Assembly (NCBI GenBank): GCA_937923405.1
Contig: CALDUY010000035.1
Coordinates: 1-64,000 of the forward strand
DNA from: an uncultured Gemmataceae bacterium
GTDB taxonomy: Bacteria > Planctomycetota > Planctomycetia > Gemmatales > Gemmataceae
Direction of reading: 5' to 3'
Length of the DNA stretch: 64,000 nucleotides
Positions 7,412-15,092 of the stretch are shown here, one piece after another (the stretch's first letter is position 1; every line of letters starts with the position of its first letter). The notes beneath the pieces were generated by a model. It ran no database searches. It had not been told where the DNA came from and was given only the letters and a program-made list of their open reading frames with translations. Both the position numbers and the translations under genes were made by a program.

Positions 7412-8176
7412 TCAGACAAGGCTCTCCAGCAGATACTTCAGCTTTCGCACTTCCGGCTCCATAGCGAAGGCCGCATCAGGGATGTCGCGAATGTCCACCG
7501 AGAGAGCGCGTTTGTAGCCGTATCTACTCAGTTGAGAGATGATGCGACCGTACTCGACCTCGCCTTGTCCGATGCGGACCTGAAACTGGTTTGGCCCACG
7601 TCCCGTGTCTCGCAGGTGTACATGGTGGACGTACTCAAACACCACATCGTAATTCTTACCCTGATTGGGACCGACGATGTAATGACTAGGATCGAGCGTC
7701 AGTCCTAGGCCAGGGAGGCGTTTGCACAACTCGATGGCTTGCTCAGGGGTTTGAGCATGTGTGCCCAACAAAGTAGCCACGTTAAACTGAATTCCCTCGG
7801 CGTGAGCCAGTTGCAGAAACTTGCTGAGACGCTCGACTTCCAGTTCGAGGGGGACCTCCACACTAGCGGGACTGATGGTTACGACGGGAACTGCGGAGAT
7901 CCTCGCCAGCCGACAAATCGCCTGGAATTGTCGATGTTGTTCGGTTTCGCTGGAGGCTTCCAGTTCCACCGAGAAAGCAATCGGAGCTAAACCTGGTCCC
8001 AGACGGAGTTTGTTGGCAGCCGCAGTCACGTCAGCAACGACTTCCGAGGGTTTCAATTGTCGACCGCGCTCGTGAATCGCTACGTCACACTTGGTAAATC
8101 GCAACTCGGCAATTCTCCGCAGAGCTTCTTCGAGCGGATAACGTCCGAAACACAAGGTAGAGCATGCGACGAACAC
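7412..8176 (-). CDS. Sugar phosphate isomerase/epimerase family protein (TIM barrel)
   Basis: 254 residues resembling the AP-endonuclease-2 type TIM barrels that include sugar isomerases and epimerases. Typical pieces are the N-terminal strand FVACSTLCFGRYPLEEAL, the mid-protein FNVATLLGTHAQTPEQAIEL, GLTLDPSHYIVG with metal-ligand-like Asp and His, and VHHVHLRDTGRG followed by GQGEVEYGRII. The substrate is unknown; planctomycetes have many such paralogues. The start is GTG with GGAGG 5 bases upstream. It converges with queD, with only 10 bases between them. Confidence 0.75.
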   Translation of the reverse strand: MFVACSTLCFGRYPLEEALRRIAELRFTKCDVAIHERGRQLKPSEVVADVTAAANKLRLGPGLAPIAFSVELEASSETEQHRQFQAICRLARISAVPVVTISPASVEVPLELEVERLSKFLQLAHAEGIQFNVATLLGTHAQTPEQAIELCKRLPGLGLTLDPSHYIVGPNQGKNYDVVFEYVHHVHLRDTGRGPNQFQVRIGQGEVEYGRIISQLSRYGYKRALSVDIRDIPDAAFAMEPEVRKLKYLLESLV

Positions 8177-8426
8177 GGCTCCCTCCGATCCGGCGAATGG
8201 ATCCCCTGAATTTCTCCGTGAATGTGCCTCTCATACCGTCACGCCAAAAAAAGGAAAGAGCAGATTTTTTGCTACAGAGGTACCCTTGGTTTGCAAAATG
8301 GCGAGTCGAGGCAAATTCGGCCAGACAACTCTCGCGAAACGAGGGAACTTCAGCTATATTGAGTAAGAGTAAGGTAGAGAATCAGCAGATAGTTCTTCGT
8401 CGGGGCTGACTATCAGGTGCCGGAAC

Positions 8427-9728
8427 ATGCCGAGACAGATCGTCTTGCTCGCCCTGCTCGCGCTAGCTCTGACCGTATACGCGGTTGAGCCTCCACCTCC
8501 CGAGCAAGCTCAGCCGGGACCCGGACCGCTCTTTCCGGCTGACGAACTTCATGCCAACCCGTTGCATCTATCGCTGGCAGTCGTAGGAGCTACGCCTACT
8601 CCGTTAACCGGTCCGCTGGTCACAGTTGGCTCTTTGGTAGCTGGCGAACAGCATCAAGCCTGGAATCTCGAAGGCGTGATGACCAACCGCTATTCACGCA
8701 CCTCGCTGGGAGCGGCCATGCTCGTGGTTCAGTCGGCAGGTGGACATCCCGGCACGGCCGCACTCGGGCAGCTCGGACTACTTCACGTGGGCCATGATCT
8801 CGATTGCTGGGCCTTACTCGACACGGATCGCTTTCGAGCTTTACCCCGCGATTGGTTGTCTCAGATCACCGATCAAACTGCCATCGGGGCGGGCGGCATC
8901 GAAGCGGAAATTTATACTCGGGTGGTGACCCGAGCCTACTACACTTCGCCACGCGCCTTTCGACAGGCCGTGCGTAAAGACGTGACTTATGCCCATGTTC
9001 AGAGTGAACCCGAACGCTACCGGGGAACGGTGATTCGCGTCGAGGGGCGACTGCTCCGTGTCAACCGCTTCGATCCACCATTCGAGTGTCAACTGGCCGG
9101 AGTGAGCGACCTCTACGAGGCGTGGATCTTCAATGAACAACTTGGAGCCAATCCCTACTGCGTGCTGTTCACCCACTGGCCGCATGGCTTGTCTACCGAC
9201 TTGCTAGGCGAAGCGAAAATCGATCGGTACCTCCGGGTGGCTCTAGAGGGCTACTTCTTCAAGAAATATCGTTACAAGGCGAACGATCCGCGCGGTCGAG
9301 AACGAGATGCTCCCCTGGTGATCGGCCACGGCTTGCTACTGCTTGACAGTGCGGCAACCGATACTAGCTCCAGTAATGCTCCTATCAAGTGGTTGATGGG
9401 ACTGTTTGGCGCGATTTTTGGAGGATTAGTGATTGGAGTGATCGCGTTGACGTATTGGTACCGCCGGTCCGATGGGCAGGTGCGGCAGCGGATCTTAGCA
9501 CGGATGCCCGAGTTTGAGTTGCCTCCGCCGGATGGAGTACCGCTGGCGTCGCCAGTCGCCCCTCGTCGGCCTGGGTCGGGATCCTCGCGAATTCCAATCC
9601 CCAAACGGGAAAATTTGCCGCCGAGGTTTGGCAACTCTCCCTTTGCAAGCGGCTTCTCCTCGTTTGAAGAGAAGGAATCTCCTCCGCCCGACGAGGAATC
9701 CGGGGGTTCGCCGCGCCTGCGTGGTTGA
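8427..9728 (+). CDS. Membrane-anchored hypothetical protein with signal peptide
   Basis: 433 residues; family not recognised. A signal peptide (MPRQIVLLALLALALTVYA) leads into a Pro-rich stretch and a region of about 270 residues, probably extracytoplasmic. Part of this, YRGTVIRVEGRLLRVNRFDPP, could be an OB-like barrel. A membrane helix follows at about residues 317-340 (LMGLFGAIFGGLVIGVIALTYWY). The C-terminal 90 residues are Pro/Arg/Ser-rich and probably cytoplasmic. It lies 117 bases upstream of the toroid-domain gene on the same strand; the two may be co-transcribed, although a strong hairpin spans the stop codon. Confidence 0.65.
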   Translation: MPRQIVLLALLALALTVYAVEPPPPEQAQPGPGPLFPADELHANPLHLSLAVVGATPTPLTGPLVTVGSLVAGEQHQAWNLEGVMTNRYSRTSLGAAMLVVQSAGGHPGTAALGQLGLLHVGHDLDCWALLDTDRFRALPRDWLSQITDQTAIGAGGIEAEIYTRVVTRAYYTSPRAFRQAVRKDVTYAHVQSEPERYRGTVIRVEGRLLRVNRFDPPFECQLAGVSDLYEAWIFNEQLGANPYCVLFTHWPHGLSTDLLGEAKIDRYLRVALEGYFFKKYRYKANDPRGRERDAPLVIGHGLLLLDSAATDTSSSNAPIKWLMGLFGAIFGGLVIGVIALTYWYRRSDGQVRQRILARMPEFELPPPDGVPLASPVAPRRPGSGSSRIPIPKRENLPPRFGNSPFASGFSSFEEKESPPPDEESGGSPRLRG

Positions 9729-9748
9729 GAACGCCACGCGGGCGCGGC
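9710..9748 (+). terminator. Strong hairpin with the stop codon in its loop
   Basis: Two 15-base arms (9710-9724 and 9734-9748) pair completely with one G-U. The loop contains the TGA stop codon (9726-9728) of the preceding gene. Only a weak T-poor tail follows, so it may slow or end transcription only partly, or protect an mRNA end. Confidence 0.4.
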
Positions 9749-9845
9749 TTAATCTCTCGGTTTCGAGGATTCGATCCCCTGCTCGACTAATCGAGACCTT
9801 ATTGCTCCCGGAACTAGGTCCATCGTCAGTATGAGGTAGAACATC

Positions 9846-11501
9846 ATGTCCACTGCACCTACGACTAATAACACCTCGACCAAAAGGCTCATCGTAGCTC
9901 CACGACTAGAAGGGCACGGGCCATCGTTGAGTAAGTTTCTAGTGGTCTGGGCGATTAGCGCGGCGATGAACATCTCCATTGTCCTAGGCGCATTTGTCAT
10001 TTTTTCGGCGATCGGGGTGGCTTCTCCCACGGAGATTCAGCCCGTGATCGAAGAATCCACCGAAGTGGCCGACACCACCAAGGAATACGATCTGACCAAT
10101 ACCGACATCGGTACAGATGATGCTGTGCCGCTGAATTACAACGTCGATCGCATCGAGGATGTCTCAGTGCCCGGAATCGTTGACCCCACCGCTGCCGTGG
10201 GCATCGTCAATGCCCCAGAGGCTGCCCCGATGAATGTGCCCCCGCCGCCAGGCACGGGAGGGGGCACCGGAGCCGCTGCCTTCGATCCCAACCTCTCCGG
10301 CATCGGCGCGATGTCCGGAACTCTTGGCGGGCTGGGCGGGACTTACAACCTGGGCGGCTTCGGCGGCCGCTCAGGCGCGACACGAGAAAAGATGCTTCGT
10401 GAAGGTGGCGGAAATGCTCGCTCCGAGGCCGCTGTTGCTGAGGGGCTACGCTTCCTGGCCCTGCATCAATCGGCAGATGGCTCGTGGAGTTTACACGAGT
10501 TCAACAAGCACGCTCGCACGGCTCCGCTGCCGGGCGGCAAAGTAGTACCTGACAACAGTCAGCCGATGACCACCCGACGCAATCCCACCGCAGGTACGGC
10601 GTTCGGCTTGTTGCCGTTCCTGGCAGCCGGCATCACCCATCGTCCCTCGAAGACGCCTAAGCAGGTGGATTACACCAAAGGAGTGGGCAAGGCGATCGAT
10701 TATCTCATCGCCAATCAGGTCAAAACTGGAACGGAACGCGGGTTCTACGGCGGCGATATGTACAGCCACGGCCTGGCCACGATTGCCATGTGCGAGGTGT
10801 TCGGTCTGACGGGCGATCCACGAGTCAAGACTTCAGCACAGCTCGGCTTAAACTACATTGTCAACGCTCAGGATCCCGCCGGGGGAGGCTGGCGCTACTC
10901 GCCGCGCTCTCCTGGCGACACCTCCGTGACCGGTTGGCAACTGATGGCGCTCAAGTCGGGACAGATGGCCGGCCTAACCGTTCCTCGCGAAACGCTGAAG
11001 AAGACGGAGGCGTTTCTCAACTCGGTCGAGGTTCGCAATACGGGCGGCTACACCTACATGCCCGGTAGCGAAGAGTCGATTACGATGACCGCCGTCGGGG
11101 CTTTGTGTCGGCAGTATCTGGGAGTGAATCCTCGCAACCCCAGCCTGCTTGGCTCGATCAAGAAAATTCGTGGCGTGCCTCCGTCGGGCAACAATATCTA
11201 CTACGAATACTACGCCACTCAGGTGATGCATCACATGGGGGACGAGGCGTGGCAGTTCTGGAACCTCGGCCCAGATGGCACAGGCAAAGGCGGCATCCGT
11301 GACGTGCTAATTGCCAAGCAAGATCGAGGCGAAGGTGGCCGTCCAGGACAGAAAGGCAGCTTTGCCGGAACCGACCATGTTGGCGGTCGTCTTGGGGCTA
11401 CTTCCATGAGTTTGCTCACCCTGGAGGTGTACTATCGCCATTTGCCGCTGTATCGCCGCGATGCTGCTGGCATGATGATGGGCGGCAACATGGAACCGTG
11501 A
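9846..11501 (+). CDS. Prenyltransferase/squalene-cyclase-like toroid domain protein
   Basis: 551 residues. A cytoplasmic N-terminus is followed by a membrane helix at about residues 36-60 (VVWAISAAMNISIVLGAFVIFSAIG), a Gly/Pro-rich linker (about 120-180), and an alpha/alpha toroid like that of terpene cyclases and prenyltransferases. Toroid repeats include EGLRFLALHQSADGSWS, YIVNAQDPAGGGWRYSP and VTGWQLMALKSGQMAGL. The DXDD acid motif of true squalene-hopene cyclases is not seen, so it is probably a non-enzymatic or uncharacterised planctomycete relative. The start ATG has GAGG upstream. The previous gene is an anchored protein of unknown role. Confidence 0.75.
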   Translation: MSTAPTTNNTSTKRLIVAPRLEGHGPSLSKFLVVWAISAAMNISIVLGAFVIFSAIGVASPTEIQPVIEESTEVADTTKEYDLTNTDIGTDDAVPLNYNVDRIEDVSVPGIVDPTAAVGIVNAPEAAPMNVPPPPGTGGGTGAAAFDPNLSGIGAMSGTLGGLGGTYNLGGFGGRSGATREKMLREGGGNARSEAAVAEGLRFLALHQSADGSWSLHEFNKHARTAPLPGGKVVPDNSQPMTTRRNPTAGTAFGLLPFLAAGITHRPSKTPKQVDYTKGVGKAIDYLIANQVKTGTERGFYGGDMYSHGLATIAMCEVFGLTGDPRVKTSAQLGLNYIVNAQDPAGGGWRYSPRSPGDTSVTGWQLMALKSGQMAGLTVPRETLKKTEAFLNSVEVRNTGGYTYMPGSEESITMTAVGALCRQYLGVNPRNPSLLGSIKKIRGVPPSGNNIYYEYYATQVMHHMGDEAWQFWNLGPDGTGKGGIRDVLIAKQDRGEGGRPGQKGSFAGTDHVGGRLGATSMSLLTLEVYYRHLPLYRRDAAGMMMGGNMEP

Positions 11502-11547
11502 TTGCTGGTGGTTGATTGCCGCTGAATTGTAGAGTGGTCCCGGAACA

Positions 11548-11567
11548 CGGAGGACTAACGTCCTCCG
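11548..11567. repeat. Perfect 8-bp hairpin
   Basis: CGGAGGAC-TAAC-GTCCTCCG is a perfect stem with a four-base loop. There is no T-tract after it, so it looks like a dispersed repeat and not a terminator. Confidence 0.5.
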
Positions 11568-11616
11568 CTCAGATGCTCGAAGGCACGAACCTTACCTCTG
11601 TTCCGCTGCTAGCAAG

Positions 11617-11783
11617 CACTAGAGCGGTTCCCGAGATGGTGTAGCGGCAACGAGGTAGGAAGCGCTTTCGCAGGCGGAAACTGGCTTGCGCAGGCGAAAG
11701 CCTGTGGCTACCTGTCAACCCGAATCGGTAGTCGCAGACTTTCGCCTGCGACCCGCTACACCATTTTGAGAATCGCTCTAGTG
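11617..11783. mobile_element. MITE-like element with 31-bp terminal inverted repeats
   Basis: The ends 11617-11647 and 11753-11783 are inverted repeats of 31 bases, differing at about four positions. The sequence GCAAGCACTA occurs at both outer borders (11612-11621 and 11785-11794), as a target-site duplication would, although it overlaps the repeat tip on the left. The 167-bp element contains no coding capacity. Inside it, 11690-11712 and 11727-11749 form a second inverted pair. No transposase is present, so mobilisation would have to be in trans. Confidence 0.6.
11690..11749. repeat. Paired inverted repeat, copy 1
   Basis: Arms 11690-11712 (GCAGGCGAAAGCCTG then TGGCTACC) and 11727-11749 are reverse complements at about 20 of 23 positions. 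The same arm sequence recurs at 38716-38786. Confidence 0.65.
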
Positions 11784-11794
11784 TGCAAGCACTA

Positions 11795-11834
11795 AAACCG
11801 AGGAGGGAAGGGCAACTGCTTCTCTCCTCGGTTT
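11795..11834. terminator. Bidirectional intrinsic terminator
   Basis: Arms AAACCGAGGAG (11795-11805) and CTCCTCGGTTT (11824-11834) are perfectly complementary. An A-run precedes and TTTATTT follows, so the stem can end transcription on both strands between the convergent toroid and DUF1501 genes. Confidence 0.75.
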
Positions 11835-11860
11835 ATTTGTTGGGAGCGGGACCGACTGTC

Positions 11861-13330
11861 TCAGCTGAACAGGCCCAGCACGGGTTCACCTTGGACCAGT
11901 TCGCGCGGCTGATTGAGATGGTTGTAGACCAGCGTGGCTGGGTTGATGCCAATGCTGTGGTAGATGGTGGCTAACAGCTCACGCGGATGGACCGGGTTCT
12001 CCAGTGGCGCGGAAGCGGTCTTGTCTGATTTGCCGTAGATGGCCCCGCGTTTGATGCCAGCTCCGGCGATCAGAGCAGTGAAACAGTACGGCCAGTGGTC
12101 GCGGCCGTCGGCGCTGTTGCCATTGCCCGAGGTGCTGACGCCACGTTGCGGCGAGCGGCCAAATTCGCCAACGCAGATCACCAGAGTTTCCGCCAGAAGG
12201 CCGCGATCGTCCATGTCGGCCAACAGGGCGGACAGACCGGTGTCGAGCATCGGAGCCGATTGCTTCTTCATCCGCTCGGGTAAGCCAACGTGTACGTCCC
12301 AGGAGTGGTTGTCGGAATTGGCGACCTTGGGCCAGTTGACTTCGACCACGCGCGTGCCCGCCTCGACCAACCGTCGAGCAAGGAGCAGCGACTGACCGAA
12401 GGTGTTGTTGCCGTATTTCTCGCGCAGGGCCGGCGGTTCTTTGCCCAGGTCGAAAGCATCTCGGGCTCGTCCGGAGATGACCAGACCCAGCGCTTTGCCG
12501 TAGTATTCGTCCAGGTCGTACTTGGCGGTTGCCTTCTCCAGGGCTGGCATGCCCTCGTTAATCATGTTCCGCATCTTGTCGCGCCGCGAGAGGCGTTTCG
12601 ACGTGACTTCCTCGCGTAACCGCAGGTCATCGGTGCGGATGCGGTCCATCTTCTTCATGTCCATGTCGTCGCCGGGTGGATACAACGTGTACGGATCGTA
12701 GGCTCGGCCCAGGAATCCGGCAGTCGCGCCCTTGCCGATGACGTTGCTCTCTTGCAACGGTCGCGGCAACATGACGAAGGGCAGCATCGGTACGGTCGGC
12801 GGCTTGAATTTAGAGATATTCGAGCCGAAATGAGGGAAATCCTTGGGAGTAGGTGGCTCCAACTGACCCGAGGGCGACACCTTGTCAGCGGTGTAGCCGG
12901 TCATCATCTGGTAGATCGCGGCAGTATGGTTGAACAGGCCATTCGGTGTGTAGCTCATGGAGTGAATCATCGTGACCTTGTCGGTCACTTGAGCCAACTT
13001 CGGCAACAGCTCGGTGAATTGTAGCCCGATGGTTTTGGTGTGGATCGACTTGAAGATGCTGGCGACCTTGGGGTCTTCCTTAGGATCCCACAAGTCGATG
13101 TGGCTTGGTCCGCCTTGTAGATAGATCAACAGGATGCTCTTGGCCCGGTTCCACCCAGGGCCGCTGCCGTTATGTGCGTTGGTGGTGTTGGTTGTTTTTG
13201 CTCGTGCTTGCAGGCGAAAAAGGTCGGCTAGCGTGATGCCAAGCACCGCCGAACTGCCGACGCGAAGGATGTCTCGACGGGTGACGCCGTCACAGGTGTC
13301 CTTACTGGTGTAACCTGGAATGACGAGCAT
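11861..13330 (-). CDS. DUF1501 domain-containing protein, Tat-exported
   Basis: 489 residues. This family is expanded in planctomycetes and belongs to the alkaline-phosphatase/sulfatase-like fold; its role is not established. The N-terminus has a twin-arginine signal (VTRRDILRVGSSAVLGITLADL). Typical DUF1501 blocks follow: SILLIYLQGGPSHIDLWDPK, TMIHSMSY, then VVEVNWPKVANSDNHSWDVH, LVICVGEFGRSPQ and RDHWPYCFTALIAGAGIKRG. The GGPSH/D and H-W residues are metal-ligand-like. The ATG has GGAG about 12 bases upstream. In other planctomycetes such genes often follow a DUF1549/DUF1553 gene; none is next to it here. Confidence 0.9.
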   Translation of the reverse strand: MLVIPGYTSKDTCDGVTRRDILRVGSSAVLGITLADLFRLQARAKTTNTTNAHNGSGPGWNRAKSILLIYLQGGPSHIDLWDPKEDPKVASIFKSIHTKTIGLQFTELLPKLAQVTDKVTMIHSMSYTPNGLFNHTAAIYQMMTGYTADKVSPSGQLEPPTPKDFPHFGSNISKFKPPTVPMLPFVMLPRPLQESNVIGKGATAGFLGRAYDPYTLYPPGDDMDMKKMDRIRTDDLRLREEVTSKRLSRRDKMRNMINEGMPALEKATAKYDLDEYYGKALGLVISGRARDAFDLGKEPPALREKYGNNTFGQSLLLARRLVEAGTRVVEVNWPKVANSDNHSWDVHVGLPERMKKQSAPMLDTGLSALLADMDDRGLLAETLVICVGEFGRSPQRGVSTSGNGNSADGRDHWPYCFTALIAGAGIKRGAIYGKSDKTASAPLENPVHPRELLATIYHSIGINPATLVYNHLNQPRELVQGEPVLGLFS

Positions 13331-13524
13331 AGTCGGGTGTCTCCGCTAGGGTAGGAAGGTGGGTCAGGAGGGTTTGATACCTTTTGACTATACTCCTCTT
13401 TCACCAGGTTCGTCAATCACTTCGTCGAGAAAGTCACTTGCTTCCTTGTCGATCGGAGGCTTCCGGGGTAGATACAGTCGCAGACGTTCCGCCCACTATA
13501 CATCACTCTCCGGAATGACGCATC

Positions 13525-14883
13525 ATGCGCACCTTGTTTCTGGCTTGGTTGAGTTGGTTATTTCTTCTGTCGCCGATTCATGCCGAGGTTTCTCTCCCGG
13601 CGGTTATTGGTTCTCGGATGGTGTTACAGCGCGAAAAGCCGATTCGTCTCTGGGGCTTTGCCGATCCCGGTGAGGAGATCAGTGTCCAGTTCGCCGGGGC
13701 TACCGCCAAGGCCACTGCCAACGCTCAGGGGAACTGGAGCGTCACGTTACCGGCCATGAAGGCCAATGCGGTTGGCCAGAAATTGACTGTTCAAGGAAAG
13801 AATACAATTACTCTCGATGATATCCTCATTGGTGAAGTCTGGGTTGGTTCGGGGCAGTCGAACATGCAATGGCCGATGACCGCTACCCAGAATGCTAAGG
13901 AACGCATCTCTCAGGCGAATCATCCCACCATTCGGCTTTTCCATGTCCATCTCATCGAGGCCACTACGCCGCTGCGTGATGTGCCGGTGCCGGCCAACGG
14001 CAACAAACCGTCGTGGAAGGTCTGCACGCCGGAATCGGTCGCCGGTTTTTCCGCTGTGCTTTACTACTTCGGTGCGGCTCTGCAAAAGGAACTCAATGTG
14101 CCGATTGGTCTCATTGCCTCGTCGTGGGGCGGTTCGCGGATCGAGCCGTGGACCGTAGGGGTCAAGGGCAACAATCCCGGCAAGTACAATGGGATGATCT
14201 CACCGATTATGCCGTTCACCATTCGCGGCGTTATCTGGTACCAAGGTGAATCGAACCTCGCCGACGGCCTGAACTACTTCGAGAAGAAGAAGCAACTCAT
14301 CGACGGCTGGCGCAAGGTATGGGGCCAGGAGATGCCGTTCTATTTTGTTCAAATCGCCCCTTTTTCAGGCTATGGCAAAGGATCGCTTCCTGATCTCTGG
14401 GAAGGGCAAGCCGCCTGCTTGAAGATCCCCAACACGGGCATGGTCGTCACCACGGATTTGGTCGACAACATCAAAGACATCCATCCGCAGAACAAACTCG
14501 ATGTCGGCAATCGTCTAGCATTGTGGGCACTGGCCAAAACCTACGGCAAAAAGGATCTCGTTTATTCGGGACCACTGTTCAAGTCGTTGACCATTGAAGG
14601 TTCCAAAGCGCGGGTGAGCTTCGCCCACGTCGGCGGAGGCTTGAAATCGCGCGATGGCAAGCCGCTCAGTGATTTCGAGATTGCCGGTGAAGATGGCAAA
14701 TTCGTTCCTGCCGAGGCCGTCATCGACGGCGAGACCGTGGTGGTCTCTTCCAGCGCGGTCAGCAAGCCAGTGCAGGTCCGCTTCGGCTGGGGCAACACTG
14801 TCAATCCCAACCTGATGAACAAAGAAGGGTTGCCTGCTTCGCCGTTTCGCTCCAAAAATTGGCAGGGCGGCACTGGGGAGTAA
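13525..14883 (+). CDS. Sialate O-acetylesterase family protein, secreted
   Basis: 452 residues. The signal peptide is MRTLFLAWLSWLFLLSPIHAEV. An N-terminal beta domain (about 25-110) precedes an SGNH-type esterase domain. The nucleophile Ser lies in GEVWVGSGQSNMQWPM, a second block is GVIWYQGESNLADG, and the D/H part is near DIHPQNKLDVGNRLALW. The C-terminal beta domain ends VRFGWGNTVNPNLMNKEGLPASPFR, as usual in the family. It probably removes acetyl groups from sugars outside the cytoplasm; the true substrate may be a plant or algal polysaccharide and not sialic acid. It is divergent from the DUF1501 gene and 209 bases from the next gene. Confidence 0.9.
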   Translation: MRTLFLAWLSWLFLLSPIHAEVSLPAVIGSRMVLQREKPIRLWGFADPGEEISVQFAGATAKATANAQGNWSVTLPAMKANAVGQKLTVQGKNTITLDDILIGEVWVGSGQSNMQWPMTATQNAKERISQANHPTIRLFHVHLIEATTPLRDVPVPANGNKPSWKVCTPESVAGFSAVLYYFGAALQKELNVPIGLIASSWGGSRIEPWTVGVKGNNPGKYNGMISPIMPFTIRGVIWYQGESNLADGLNYFEKKKQLIDGWRKVWGQEMPFYFVQIAPFSGYGKGSLPDLWEGQAACLKIPNTGMVVTTDLVDNIKDIHPQNKLDVGNRLALWALAKTYGKKDLVYSGPLFKSLTIEGSKARVSFAHVGGGLKSRDGKPLSDFEIAGEDGKFVPAEAVIDGETVVVSSSAVSKPVQVRFGWGNTVNPNLMNKEGLPASPFRSKNWQGGTGE

Positions 14884-14971
14884 GCGAAAGCTCCTAGCAG
14901 TTACGCAGTTGATCGCCTGGGAACTTGGGTTCCCCTTCCAAAAGGGTGAGGAGGTTCCCCCTCATCCCCAG

Positions 14972-14996
14972 CCCTTCTCCCCTGAGGGGAGAAGGG
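14972..14996. repeat. Perfect 11-bp palindrome with TGA loop
   Basis: CCCTTCTCCCC-TGA-GGGGAGAAGGG is a perfect inverted repeat. GAAGGGAGAAAGAA then occurs twice close by. No T-tract follows, so it is more likely a dispersed repeat than an intrinsic terminator for the esterase gene. Confidence 0.55.
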
Positions 14997-15092
14997 AGAA
15001 AGAATCCAGCAGAAGGGAGAAAGAACAAGTCTCGGACGTTCCAACTGGGTAACTCCAATTCTGTTTATTTCGATCTTTGAAGGAGAGATTTC

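Larger units (their letters stand above)
11502..11860. other. Convergent intergenic region rich in inverted repeats
   Basis: No gene. This 359-base space between two convergent genes holds a small hairpin (11548-11567), a MITE-like element (11617-11783) and a bidirectional terminator (11795-11834). Confidence 0.7.

Noticed and set aside
9846..11501. Functional squalene-hopene cyclase
   Set aside because: The toroid repeats are present but the catalytic DXDD motif is not, and the N-terminus is a membrane anchor with a Gly/Pro linker, unlike hopanoid cyclases.
14972..14996. Terminator after the sialate O-acetylesterase gene
   Set aside because: The palindrome is perfect but has no T-tract on either side and is followed by repeated AGAAGGGAGAAAG, which looks like a dispersed repeat.
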